Below are positions 15,498-21,352 of a DNA stretch of 22,416 bases, piece by piece. Made by a program: the position numbers and the translations under genes. The DNA is taken from positions 1 through 22,416 of the forward strand of contig USQL01000034.1 of the NCBI GenBank assembly GCA_900556935.1, given 5' to 3'. The notes under the pieces were generated by a model that had not been told where the DNA came from, ran no database searches, and saw only the letters and a list, made by a program, of their open reading frames with translations. Each line of letters begins with the position of its first letter. The first letter of the stretch is position 1. The stretch comes from an uncultured Eubacteriales bacterium (GTDB lineage Bacteria; Bacillota; Clostridia; Oscillospirales; Oscillospiraceae).

Positions 15498-16400
15498 TTA
15501 TCGTTCGAATGCGTTGAAGAATTCGTCAAAGGAATCCTTCGTCCTGCCGCCGCCGGAATCCGTCTGCCCCGGTGCGGCCTTCTGCTTGTTTTTCTGGTTC
15601 TGCTTTTCAGCCTCCAGTTTTCGCTTTTCCTCCGCAAGCTCAGAGGAAAGCCGCTTATTTTCCATTTTCAGGTAGGCGCTGGTCAGCGTCATACCCTTCT
15701 GGACATCGGGAGCCAATTTTTCCAGCTCCTCCTGGGAAAGGTTCACCCCCGGGAAAGCCTCCTGGAATTCCGCAATCTCCCGCTTTGCCCGCTCCTGGTT
15801 GGGGTCTTCGCTTTGGGCCTCCTGGGCAGGTCTGTTTTTCAGGTCGTTCATGGCCTTTTCGGCCTTGGCCGCGCGAATCTCCGCCTTGGCCTCCGACTCC
15901 GTCATGCCACGGCCTTTGAGCATCCCCACATGGATGGATTCTACCAGTTCCGAAACCGATACACCTGCATCCTCGGCGGCCAGTTTCAGAGTCTCATAAA
16001 TGGGTCCCTGCTCATCCACCTGCTTTTGCAGGGCCTGGATGTTCCCATTGGCCGTTTCCAGCTGTCCCTTTACCCGGTCATAGTCCGCCCCCTTCTGGGC
16101 CAGCTCCGTCATTTCCGGAAGCTCCACTTCCCGGGTCTGCTTGTTGACCTTGATGGTGAACTTCTGGGGTGGCTCGTTTGCTCCCTGAGCGGCTTCCTCG
16201 CCGTCTCCCGGCTTTTTTCCCTGGTCAGGTGTACTTTCTTCCCCGGAATTTTCGCCGTTTTCCGTGCCGTTGTCCGGCTCCTGGGGGGTCTCCTCCGTGT
16301 CCGGTGCTTCCTGTTCGGTGTCGGTCTGGTTGCCGTCAGCCTCTCCGGAATCCCCCAATGCGGAAAAAAACTCCTCAAAATCCATGCTCTCGTTGTCCAT
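15498..16400 (-). CDS. Capsid scaffolding protein
   Basis: About 300 residues, highly acidic and charged: residues 15-75 are Glu/Asp/Gly/Thr-rich and disordered, and 110-285 are helical with coiled-coil character (YDRVKGQLETANGNIQALQK, LSSELAEEKRKLEAEKQNQK). The protein starts with DFEEFFSALGD and ends DSFDEFFNAFER, two copies of an F-[DE]-E-F-F peptide at its two ends; the C-terminal helix is where scaffolds usually dock on coat protein. ATG 16400 has AAGGAGGA upstream; the longer frame to 16511 has no site. It lies directly before the capsid gene. Confidence 0.82.
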   Translation of the reverse strand: MDNESMDFEEFFSALGDSGEADGNQTDTEQEAPDTEETPQEPDNGTENGENSGEESTPDQGKKPGDGEEAAQGANEPPQKFTIKVNKQTREVELPEMTELAQKGADYDRVKGQLETANGNIQALQKQVDEQGPIYETLKLAAEDAGVSVSELVESIHVGMLKGRGMTESEAKAEIRAAKAEKAMNDLKNRPAQEAQSEDPNQERAKREIAEFQEAFPGVNLSQEELEKLAPDVQKGMTLTSAYLKMENKRLSSELAEEKRKLEAEKQNQKNKQKAAPGQTDSGGGRTKDSFDEFFNAFER

Positions 16401-16471
16401 TTGTGTGTCCTCCTTGGTTTCCTGGGCTCTGGTAGGCCCTATTTCTCGGCTATGGTAGGCCGTAAAATACA

Positions 16472-17854
16472 TTATCCGCCAATGTAGCTTCTGGAAATCC
16501 GGCCCCCGCACATGTAAGAGCGGTAATCCCGGTGTTCCTCATAGTCGTCGTCCTCCACCGCCTGCTGCGCCTTTTCGGCGGAAAGGACGTAGGTGCTTAC
16601 AAAATATCGCAGGGCATCCGGCCCGTGGGTAATGCCGTGCGGCTCGGTGTCCACGTCGTTCGGAAGCTTCTTGCTGTGCTGCAATCCCTTGATGCAGTCG
16701 GTCAGCACCTTGCAGGTGTCAAATATCACAAGCCCAGGTTTCCCGTCTTCTCGGAGTTTGAAGAACTCCTTCATGGCGCTCCAGCCCTGGATGCGGTTGT
16801 TGCTGGCCTTGATAAGCCCCACACCGTTCTCGGCAAAGACGGCAGCTTGTGTCCGCCCGCTCTCCCGGTTTCTCGCCCACACATCCGGCGGGGCGATGGT
16901 CCCCATGACCATTTCGTCCGGCCTCGTAAGCTCCAGCTGCTTTCTGGCAGCGTCCGAAACCACCATATCCGATTGATTGAACTCCCGATACACGTAGCAC
17001 CGGCCTGTCTCGTCTACGGCAATCCAAAGGCAGAAAAACATATCTAGGCCATAGTCCATGGCTCGGTATCGCTTCCAGTGCCTTGGTATCACAAACGGAG
17101 TGCAGGTGTGTATCCCGTCCTGGAACTCGGTGAAGAAAATGCCGGAAAGCACATTCCAGTCACCGAACCGGTGCGCCCGCCGAATATCCTCCGGCAGCTG
17201 CTCCAACGCTCTTACATACTCCGGGTCAGCATCCATCAGGTCCTTGTTGTCGTCCACCGTGGCGGGAATGAATACATAATCCTCCGGCTTCTCGCCCTTC
17301 TTGAACTTCCGGTCAATGAAAAGCCGCTTGACCCAGCTGTGTCCCGGACCGCCTGGGTTACAGGTCAGATAGATTCGCTTCGGAATCCGGTTCGCGCCAC
17401 GGACAATGGCATCCAGGCCCCGGAACTCCGTTTCCAAAAACTGGGTAGCTTCATCGATGAACAGCCATTCATATTCCTGGCCCTGGTATTTACCTTGAAC
17501 GGCGGCACTGTAGCCAGGCATGTTTCCGAACTTGATTTTGCTCCCGTTCAGAAAGGTTATCATGTGTTCGGATTTGTTGTACTGGTACACGTCCGGCGGC
17601 AGCATTCCCAAAAGAGGGGAAATCAGCGTTCCTTCCATGTCGCCGTACTCCCGGCGAAGAATCAGAATCCGGATTCCAGGATACTGGAAAGCGCCCAGCC
17701 CGGCTTTTACTCTGGTAGCCCAGCTCTTGCCGCCGCCACGGGCACCGCCGTAGCAGGTGTACCGAACCCGGCTTTCAAAGAATTTCCACTGTGCGTCACT
17801 GTTGGGCCGTCCGAAGTCCGCAACCACCCGTTTCCCATCGTCCTGTTTTGCCAA
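16472..17854 (-). CDS. terL: Terminase large subunit
   Basis: 460 residues. Walker A is GGARGGGKS (36-44). Walker B is WLFIDEA (130-136, D134/E135). The coupling motif is TCNPGG (164-169). The C-terminal RNase H-like nuclease has AMDYGLD (265-271, Asp267 expected to bind metal), FDTCKVL and a late THGPDALRY. It is the ATP-driven motor and nuclease that packages DNA through the portal. The start is TTG 17854, with AAAGGAG 9 nt upstream. The small subunit is not next to it: the nearest candidate lies 1.6 kb upstream. Confidence 0.95.
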   Translation of the reverse strand: MAKQDDGKRVVADFGRPNSDAQWKFFESRVRYTCYGGARGGGKSWATRVKAGLGAFQYPGIRILILRREYGDMEGTLISPLLGMLPPDVYQYNKSEHMITFLNGSKIKFGNMPGYSAAVQGKYQGQEYEWLFIDEATQFLETEFRGLDAIVRGANRIPKRIYLTCNPGGPGHSWVKRLFIDRKFKKGEKPEDYVFIPATVDDNKDLMDADPEYVRALEQLPEDIRRAHRFGDWNVLSGIFFTEFQDGIHTCTPFVIPRHWKRYRAMDYGLDMFFCLWIAVDETGRCYVYREFNQSDMVVSDAARKQLELTRPDEMVMGTIAPPDVWARNRESGRTQAAVFAENGVGLIKASNNRIQGWSAMKEFFKLREDGKPGLVIFDTCKVLTDCIKGLQHSKKLPNDVDTEPHGITHGPDALRYFVSTYVLSAEKAQQAVEDDDYEEHRDYRSYMCGGRISRSYIGG

Positions 17855-17885
17855 CGCCCGCCGCTCCTTTCCCGGGAATGAAAAA

Positions 17886-17951
17886 GAGCCAGAGCATCAC
17901 AGTTTCCCTGTGTCGCTCTGGCTCTGGCGTTCTCGCTCTGGCGCTGGCTCT
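17886..17951 (-). terminator. Intrinsic terminator with repeated GAGCCAG arms, KTR-terL gap
   Basis: On the minus strand GAGCCAGAGC (17924-17915) pairs with GCTCTGGCTC (17895-17886), 10 bp. Inside lies a second 5-bp stem (CACAG/CTGTG), and the whole is followed by TTTTTCATT. Upstream (17951-17925) are two more copies of the arm type (GAGCCAGCGCCAGAGC, GCCAGAGC). It shares GAGCCAGCGCCA and design with the 15437-15491 terminator. Confidence 0.75.
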
Positions 17952-17956
17952 ATGGA

Positions 17957-18145
17957 TTATTCCTGATAGTCAATAATGGTCTGCTTTCGGCAGAAGTTAC
18001 AGTACAGCGGGAACCCCTTCATGGTGGTCTCCGGCAGCACCTTCGTTTTCGTTTTCCGCCCGCATTCCGGGCAGAGCAGAAAGCCGTCCCCGGTCTTCCA
18101 CTTTACAGCCGGTGCCAGCAATGCCCGCTTTTGTTCGTCCGCCAT
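17957..18145 (-). CDS. Cys-rich KTR family protein
   Basis: 62 residues with two CxxC knuckles, C25/C28 (LLCPECGRKTKTK) and C49/C52 (YCNFCRKQTIID), the hallmark of the Cys_rich_KTR family. It is expected to bind one Zn. Such proteins are frequent on Firmicutes mobile elements; their job is not known. A good AAAGGAG site precedes ATG 18145. Here it occupies the place where a small terminase or HNH gene often precedes terL. Confidence 0.85.
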   Translation of the reverse strand: MADEQKRALLAPAVKWKTGDGFLLCPECGRKTKTKVLPETTMKGFPLYCNFCRKQTIIDYQE

Positions 18146-18248
18146 CTGCTCAGCTCCTTTGCAATTTATCCTTCATTTTGTCAGAATGCCGTGGACTTGA
18201 CGGGAATCGTCCAACCTGGAAAATTCTCAGTTCTCCGGCATTGTCGGT

Positions 18249-18324
18249 TGGTAGGACCGGGAGGGGTCGAACCTCCACCCTTCTGGTTATGAGCCAGACG
18301 CACCGCCTGTTGTGCTACAGTCCC
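18249..18324 (-). tRNA. tRNA-Met (anticodon CAU)
   Basis: Minus-strand cloverleaf of 76 nt: acceptor GGGACTG/CGGTCCT (two G-U pairs), D stem GCAC/GTGC with GG in the loop, anticodon stem TCTGG/CCAGA with loop CTCATAA, T stem GGAGG/CCTCC with loop TTCGACC, and an encoded ACCA end. Anticodon CAU could be elongator Met or, with lysidine, Ile2. It lies just upstream of the late genes and downstream of a promoter at 18523-18550. Phage tRNAs may supplement the host pool, or the gene may mark an integration or RNA-rich locus. Confidence 0.93.
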
Positions 18325-18496
18325 ATATACTTATACCCGCCCCACTCGAAGACATAGCATATCCGCATGAAAGACAATCCGCAACGGAATCGCATCTGCC
18401 ACACGGGCCTCCATTGACTATGCCAATTGGAACCGTTTTCGAATATACAGCCGGTTTTTTATTTTCCGGGCAGGGCCATTTCAAAAAGCCCCCGGG

Positions 18497-18518
18497 CCTT
18501 TTTCCCCTACCCCCTACC
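18497..18518. repeat. 22-bp direct repeat, copy A
   Basis: On + reads CCTTTTTCCCCTACCCCCTA plus CC; 20 of 22 bases match copy B at 19123-19144. Copy A lies just downstream (minus direction) of the 18523-18550 promoter, where a transcript would begin. Confidence 0.6.
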
Positions 18519-18522
18519 ACGC

Positions 18523-18550
18523 ATTATTACAAACATTACCGTTTTGTCAA
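18523..18550 (-). promoter_or_regulatory. Sigma-A-type promoter upstream of tRNA-Met and late genes
   Basis: Minus strand: -35 TTGACA (18550-18545, perfect), 16-bp spacer, -10 AATAAT (18528-18523, 5/6). Start near 18516, about 190 nt before the tRNA. It is the best candidate in the gap for driving tRNA-KTR-terL and on. Confidence 0.6.
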
Positions 18551-18811
18551 GCCCCACAAATCACAGCAACCCGCAACCAGAGCGCCCACGCTCCTTCGCA
18601 TCCTCCAAACTGCGTTCCATCTCCCCACACAATAGCCACACATTGCCGCCCAAGCTCCAACAGTCCCGCTCATTGTCAGACACGGCATCCAACAGGCCCC
18701 ACACCATGCCAAAGTCCCAAACGTCCAAAATCCCGCCCTTCTTACACTTTAACTGTATTTAATTATATATATAATATAAATAATAATTAGAGTTAATTGT
18801 TATTTATTAGA

Positions 18812-18849
18812 CTTACACATAAAGTGTAAGCTATCACATTATGTGATAG
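18812..18849. promoter_or_regulatory. Two abutting homologous 19-bp palindromes (operators or iterons)
   Basis: CTTACACATAAAGTGTAAG (18812-18830) is followed with no gap by CTATCACATTATGTGATAG (18831-18849). The second has perfect 9-bp arms around one base; the first has one non-pair. They share CTnnCACATnAnGTGnnAG, as for one dimeric DNA-binding protein. A further half-site CTTACAC is at 18741, on the other side of about 60 bp of nearly pure A/T. Confidence 0.7.
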
Positions 18850-19101
18850 CCTTATACATACCCGCATTCGTTTTTACTTTCCACCTCATCATTCACCGCT
18901 CTGTCCCACAGCCCTCCTCGCACAGCCGCCCCATTGAATCAATCTTAAACCATCTCAAACGAACCTGGACCAGCTTGAAGCAGATTAAACCCTCTCATTG
19001 GCGCACCGATTCCCGGCCAGCGGAGTTACCCCAGACAGCATCCGACGGAATCCACCCAAATGTCCCAGGCGGCAAGAGAGCGTGTGCAGCATATATACCT
19101 A

Positions 19102-19147
19102 CCCTTGCCCGCACGCCCCGCCCCTTTTTCCGCTACCCCCTCCCCCC
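19102..19147 (-). other. G-run cluster, possible G-quadruplex
   Basis: Six runs of 3-6 G on the minus strand within 46 bases, with short loops. G-quadruplex formation in the non-template DNA or in the RNA is possible but is not shown by sequence alone. Confidence 0.4.
19123..19144. repeat. 22-bp direct repeat, copy B
   Basis: On + reads CCTTTTTCCGCTACCCCCTC plus CC, 20/22 identical to copy A 626 bp away in the same orientation. The sequences flanking the two copies do not align. Confidence 0.6.
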
Positions 19148-19234
19148 TCCATCAAATAGATACCCCAGACCAGATGCGCCATCAAAAAATCTCGCCCTCC
19201 CTGATTGCCTCCAGCTGCCCCAGCTGCCGCAGCA

Positions 19235-19263
19235 TTGATAGGCAGTAGTATTGACCGTATCAA
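19235..19263 (-). promoter_or_regulatory. Possible promoter formed by an inverted repeat
   Basis: Minus strand TTGATA (19263-19258), 17-bp spacer, TATCAA (19240-19235). The two hexamers are inverted repeats of each other and match -35 at 5/6 and -10 at 4/6. It would start an RNA near 19228, reading through the G-rich region. It could equally be just a dyad. Confidence 0.35.
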
Positions 19264-19296
19264 TATGGCATCTGCTGGTCATGCCGCATCATCAAC

Positions 19297-19345
19297 GATA
19301 CAAGGGGCCGACGGGCTATTACCAGCCCATCAGCCCCCTTATATC
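19297..19345 (-). other. 21-bp RNA hairpin with three strand-specific G-U pairs
   Basis: Arms at 19324-19345 and 19297-19317 with a 6-nt loop (minus: GGTAAT) and one bulged G. Three of 21 pairs are U-G on the minus strand; on + these would be A-C mismatches. This shows the stem is fit to fold as minus-strand RNA. No U-tract follows, so it is not an ordinary terminator. Confidence 0.7.
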
Positions 19346-19380
19346 GACCGCATCCCGGCTCACAGTCCACCACCTGGACA

Positions 19381-19419
19381 CATCGTATTGCTGTGCAACA
19401 TATAGTTGACAATACGATG
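19381..19419 (-). other. 10-bp stem with inner stem (hairpin 2)
   Basis: Perfect arms CATCGTATTG / CAATACGATG (19381-19390, 19410-19419), with an asymmetric internal loop, then CAAC/GTTG and a 5-nt loop. No U-tract on either strand. Confidence 0.6.
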
Positions 19420-19434
19420 CATAACAGCAGTTCA

Positions 19435-19466
19435 GAACGCAACAAAATTATATTTTTGTGGCGTTC
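19435..19466 (-). other. Hairpin 3, just after the putative small terminase stop
   Basis: GAACGC/GCGTTC, one mismatch, ACAAAA/TTTTGT, about 6-nt loop. On the minus strand its 5' arm can alternatively pair with the preceding TGGC to give a UGGC-GAAC-GCCA tetraloop stem. Confidence 0.5.
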
Positions 19467-19497
19467 GCCATCCAGGCCCTTACAAATGCCGCATCTG

Positions 19498-19959
19498 TCA
19501 GCCCCCAGCCTCTCTGGCCCGTTTGTCACCTGACCCAAACGATATTACTATCTCAGATGGTCCCTGTTTGGTCTGCACCGTCGCCGGTCTGGCCCGCTCC
19601 TCACCATTGGGGAGCATCTTGTATAACATCATGGCCTTGTTGACCCTAGCTGCCGTTGCTCCCCAATTTGGATTGGAAATGTACTGCCCCCGACACCACT
19701 GCCACAAATCCCCCAGCGCCCGCCCCCTTTCGTAGTATGCAGAGCTTGGCCCTTCCGCTGCCCTGTCCATCACCTCAGCACATACCGCCTCTGTCAGCCC
19801 TGCCCGGCTAACCCAATCCGGCCATGACGGCAACTCTACTTCCCCATCTGCCGCCATTTGCTTATACTTCAAAATGTGCATATTTAGGGTATCTAAATCC
19901 ATGTCAAACCCTGCAATTCTGTACCTTTTCTGAACTTTATCGTCATTTTCCATAGCCAT
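19498..19959 (-). CDS. Putative terminase small subunit
   Basis: About 153 residues. The helical N-terminal half includes ELPSWPDWVSRAGLTEAVCA, which has the 'PSxxxxAxxxGxxxxxV' feel of a small-terminase HTH. Then come AYYERGRALGDLWQWCRGQY, AARVNKAMMLYKML and a C-terminal EIVISFGSGDKR, similar to the tail of many small terminases (strand plus basic end). It lies on the late strand, upstream of terL, with a promoter at 20006-20034. I did not recognise the exact family; another DNA-binding or phage morphogenesis protein is possible. Two Mets (19959, 19953) are usable; GGGAAGG lies 8-14 nt upstream. Confidence 0.5.
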   Translation of the reverse strand: MAMENDDKVQKRYRIAGFDMDLDTLNMHILKYKQMAADGEVELPSWPDWVSRAGLTEAVCAEVMDRAAEGPSSAYYERGRALGDLWQWCRGQYISNPNWGATAARVNKAMMLYKMLPNGEERARPATVQTKQGPSEIVISFGSGDKRAREAGG

Positions 19960-20005
19960 AAATAAGCCACCTTCCCGGCATTTTGCCTATATTGAATATA
20001 TACCA

Positions 20006-20034
20006 ATTATGGCAAACAAAAAAAGCCGGGTCAA
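20006..20034 (-). promoter_or_regulatory. Promoter of the putative small terminase gene
   Basis: Minus strand TTGACC (20034-20029), 17-bp spacer, CATAAT (20011-20006): 5/6 for both hexamers. The -35 overlaps the loop and 3' arm of the terminator at 20018-20041. Predicted start near 19999, leader about 40 nt. Confidence 0.6.
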
Positions 20035-20041
20035 CCCCAGC
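20018..20041 (-). terminator. Minus-directed intrinsic terminator upstream of the small terminase gene
   Basis: GCTGGG / CCCGGC (6 bp, one U-G), loop GTTGA, followed on minus by seven T. It would stop transcripts entering from the right, before the small terminase promoter. A second hairpin, GCGGC / GCCGC followed by TTTT, lies just upstream on the minus strand (about 20053-20074). Confidence 0.6.
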
Positions 20042-20107
20042 CGATGCGAGAAAAGCGGCCCCAAAATGCCGCATAAAAATTTTTTTGCGAAAGAAGTAAA
20101 TTTGTGC

Positions 20108-20136
20108 TTGACAAATAGGCCGGCCTATGCTATCAT
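20108..20136 (+). promoter_or_regulatory. Strong + promoter with operator palindrome in the spacer
   Basis: TTGACA (20108-20113), 17-bp spacer, TATCAT (20131-20136). The spacer holds a perfect 14-bp palindrome ATAGGCCGGCCTAT (20115-20128), well placed for a repressor that blocks RNA polymerase. It drives the right-hand + operon; the first gene starts 45 bp further on, behind GAAAGGAGG. Confidence 0.75.
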
Positions 20137-20180
20137 GAAAACACCCGGAAGGGAAATCGGAAACGAAAGGAGGCCACCAA

Positions 20181-20330
20181 ATGAACACAGCAGAGTGCTC
20201 CAGAATCATCCTGGGACTGCGTGCTGCCGGATGGTCCGAAAAGGCCATTAATGATTTTATCCTCTGGATAGAGTCAGGGGACACCCAGTACAAGCCCAAG
20301 CAGGTCGAGGACAAGGAAGCCAAGAAGTAA
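20181..20330 (+). CDS. Hypothetical 49-aa protein, first gene of the + operon
   Basis: MNTAECSRIILGLRAAGWSE then KAINDFILWIESGDTQYKPK and an acidic/basic tail. The text 'ILGLRAAGWxxxxINxFxLxIxSGDxxYKP' is a short conserved family on Firmicutes phages and conjugative elements; it looks like two helices. AAAGGAGG lies 6 nt before the ATG. Function is unknown. Its stop abuts the minus-strand terminator hairpin at 20331. Confidence 0.7.
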   Translation: MNTAECSRIILGLRAAGWSEKAINDFILWIESGDTQYKPKQVEDKEAKK

Positions 20331-20404
20331 AAAAAGCCCTGCCAGGTACTCGCAATACCTGACAGGGCAACCCAAAAACCAACCAACCACAGTCAATTAA
20401 GGGT
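20331..20404 (-). ncRNA. Candidate 74-nt antisense-strand small RNA with intrinsic terminator
   Basis: From the promoter at 20411-20439 the predicted start is near 20404. The 3' end is a 13-bp stem (arms 20368-20356 and 20348-20336; one U-G that pairs only on minus; loop of 7) with seven U at its end. The 5' 36 nt are single-stranded and G/U-rich (GUGGUUGGUUGGUUUUUGGG). It is antisense to the + mRNA between the 49-aa and J-domain genes. No + gene needs this terminator, as the U-tract is only on the minus side. Confidence 0.65.
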
Positions 20405-20410
20405 ATTTTG

Positions 20411-20439
20411 ATTATACCCCCTGATTGCTGCGAAGTCAA
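20411..20439 (-). promoter_or_regulatory. Near-consensus minus-strand promoter of the 74-nt RNA
   Basis: TTGACT (20439-20434), 17-bp spacer, TATAAT (20416-20411): 5/6 and 6/6 matches. It lies in the leader of the J-domain gene, 20 bp before its start, facing away from it. Confidence 0.7.
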
Positions 20440-20459
20440 TACATAAGGGAGTAAGAATC

Positions 20460-20945
20460 ATGAAATACTTTACAAACTGCACCACCCTGGAAGCCCTGAA
20501 AAAGGAATACCGCCGCCTCTGCATGCTGCATCACCCCGACCGTGGCGGTGACACGGCAACAATGGCCGCCATCAATGACGAGTACGACGAGGCTTTCCAC
20601 CGCCTCCAGTCCGGCCACGCCACCACCCAGCAGACCAGCGAACCCCACACAGCCGAAGAAGCCCCCGAAGCATTCCGGGCCGTAATCTCCCGTCTGGTGA
20701 TTCTGGCGGGTATCGACATCGAGATTTGCGGTTCCTGGATTTGGGTCACCGGCAACACCTACCCCAACCGGGAGGCCATCAAGGCCGCCGGATGCCGGTA
20801 CAGCAAGAACAAATCCGCCTGGTACTGGAGGCCCGCAGAAGCCGCGGAATTCCGGAGCCATGGCAAGTCCACTATGGACGAAATCCGGCAGAAGTACGGC
20901 TCCCAGGTTGTCTCCGGCGCACCGTCTAACCGGATTACAGCGTGA
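20460..20945 (+). CDS. J-domain (DnaJ-like) protein, 161 aa
   Basis: The J domain is N-terminal: helix II (10-23, LEALKKEYRRLCML), HPD at 25-27 (HHPDRGGD) and helix III (AAINDEYDEAFHRLQS). Next is a linker, then residues 75-150 with EICGSWIWVTGNTYPNREAI, GCRYSKNKSAWYWRP, a conserved module of small phage/ICE J-proteins which may bind nucleic acid or a client. It would stimulate host DnaK at a replication or packaging complex, inferred from J-domain biology. AAGGGAG precedes the ATG. It follows the small RNA locus. Confidence 0.82.
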   Translation: MKYFTNCTTLEALKKEYRRLCMLHHPDRGGDTATMAAINDEYDEAFHRLQSGHATTQQTSEPHTAEEAPEAFRAVISRLVILAGIDIEICGSWIWVTGNTYPNREAIKAAGCRYSKNKSAWYWRPAEAAEFRSHGKSTMDEIRQKYGSQVVSGAPSNRITA

Positions 20946-21031
20946 CCCCAGCCGCTCCTGGTGGGCCGAGCGTATCGGCCCAACCCCATAAACACCCCGC
21001 CGCCCAGGGGAAAGGGCAGAAAGGCGAAAAA

Positions 21032-21352
21032 ATGACATGCGAAGAATTGATTATGTCCATCGTTGATGCGGACGACCAGAACGGTTACAGCATGGAGATT
21101 GACGACCCCCGCAAGCTTATCGCTATTGCCTACTACATGGGCCGCGAATCCGCTGCCCGTGAGGTATCGGACCAGTACAGCAAATTGCTGGCTCAGCAGC
21201 TGCAGTGTGTGGCAGATTGCCGCTACCACAATATGGCTCTATCCATCCAAGGTAACGTCAAATATGTTTACAGCACGGATTACAGTGGCGACATGACCGC
21301 TATGTTTGGCACAGACCAGACCGCGCAGACCATGGACAGCCTTAAAAAATAA
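21032..21352 (+). CDS. Hypothetical 106-aa protein
   Basis: Starts at ATG 21032 (MTCEELIMSIVDADDQNGYS); the longer frame from GTG 20942 is low-complexity without a ribosome site, so I reject it. Residues 25-70 are helical (PRKLIAIAYYMGRESAAREV), followed by CVADCRYH (two Cys spaced by three) and a beta-like end. Not recognised. The last codons overlap the minus-strand terminator of the RNA at 21344-21486. Confidence 0.6.
   Translation: MTCEELIMSIVDADDQNGYSMEIDDPRKLIAIAYYMGRESAAREVSDQYSKLLAQQLQCVADCRYHNMALSIQGNVKYVYSTDYSGDMTAMFGTDQTAQTMDSLKK

Larger units (their letters stand above)
18325..19497 (-). other. 1.17-kb non-coding, structured, strand-asymmetric region
   Basis: No convincing gene on either strand: the + frames here are Pro/Ser low-complexity, with no ribosome sites, and the minus frames are short. 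The minus strand is markedly G-rich. Contents: three hairpins (19297-19466), a possible promoter (19235-19263), G-runs (19102-19147), twin palindromes and an AT-rich tract (18757-18849), a 22-bp direct repeat (18497-18518, 19123-19144), and a promoter before the tRNA (18523-18550). It separates the putative small from the large terminase gene. A large phage RNA, an origin or a packaging site are all possible. Confidence 0.6.

Noticed and set aside
18483..18503. AAAAAG...CTTTTT palindrome as a bidirectional terminator
   Set aside because: The G/C core leaves only a very short loop and a weak inner stem; it may fold, but I would not call it a terminator, since it would block the tRNA from the promoter just upstream.
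18287..18520. 77-residue minus frame overlapping the tRNA
   Set aside because: It shares bases with a clear tRNA and has no plausible start signal.
18843..19238. 131-residue + open frame in the large gap
   Set aside because: Pro/Ser/Arg-rich low-complexity product with no ribosome site; explained by the C-rich + strand. The same holds for the frames at 18312-18635 and 18427-18762.
19260..19538. 92-residue minus frame overlapping the end of the putative small terminase gene
   Set aside because: It reads through all three hairpins, has no ribosome site and no family resemblance.
19943..20386. 147-residue minus frame across the divergent promoter region
   Set aside because: It covers promoters, terminators and the small-RNA unit, and shows no family features.
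20942..21031. 30-residue extension of the 106-aa gene from GTG
   Set aside because: Pro/Gln/Lys-rich, overlaps the stop of the J-domain gene and lacks a ribosome site.
20436..21229. Long minus frames (up to 200 residues) opposite the J-domain and 106-aa genes
   Set aside because: Antisense shadows of GC-rich coding sequence; the + genes have clear motifs and ribosome sites.
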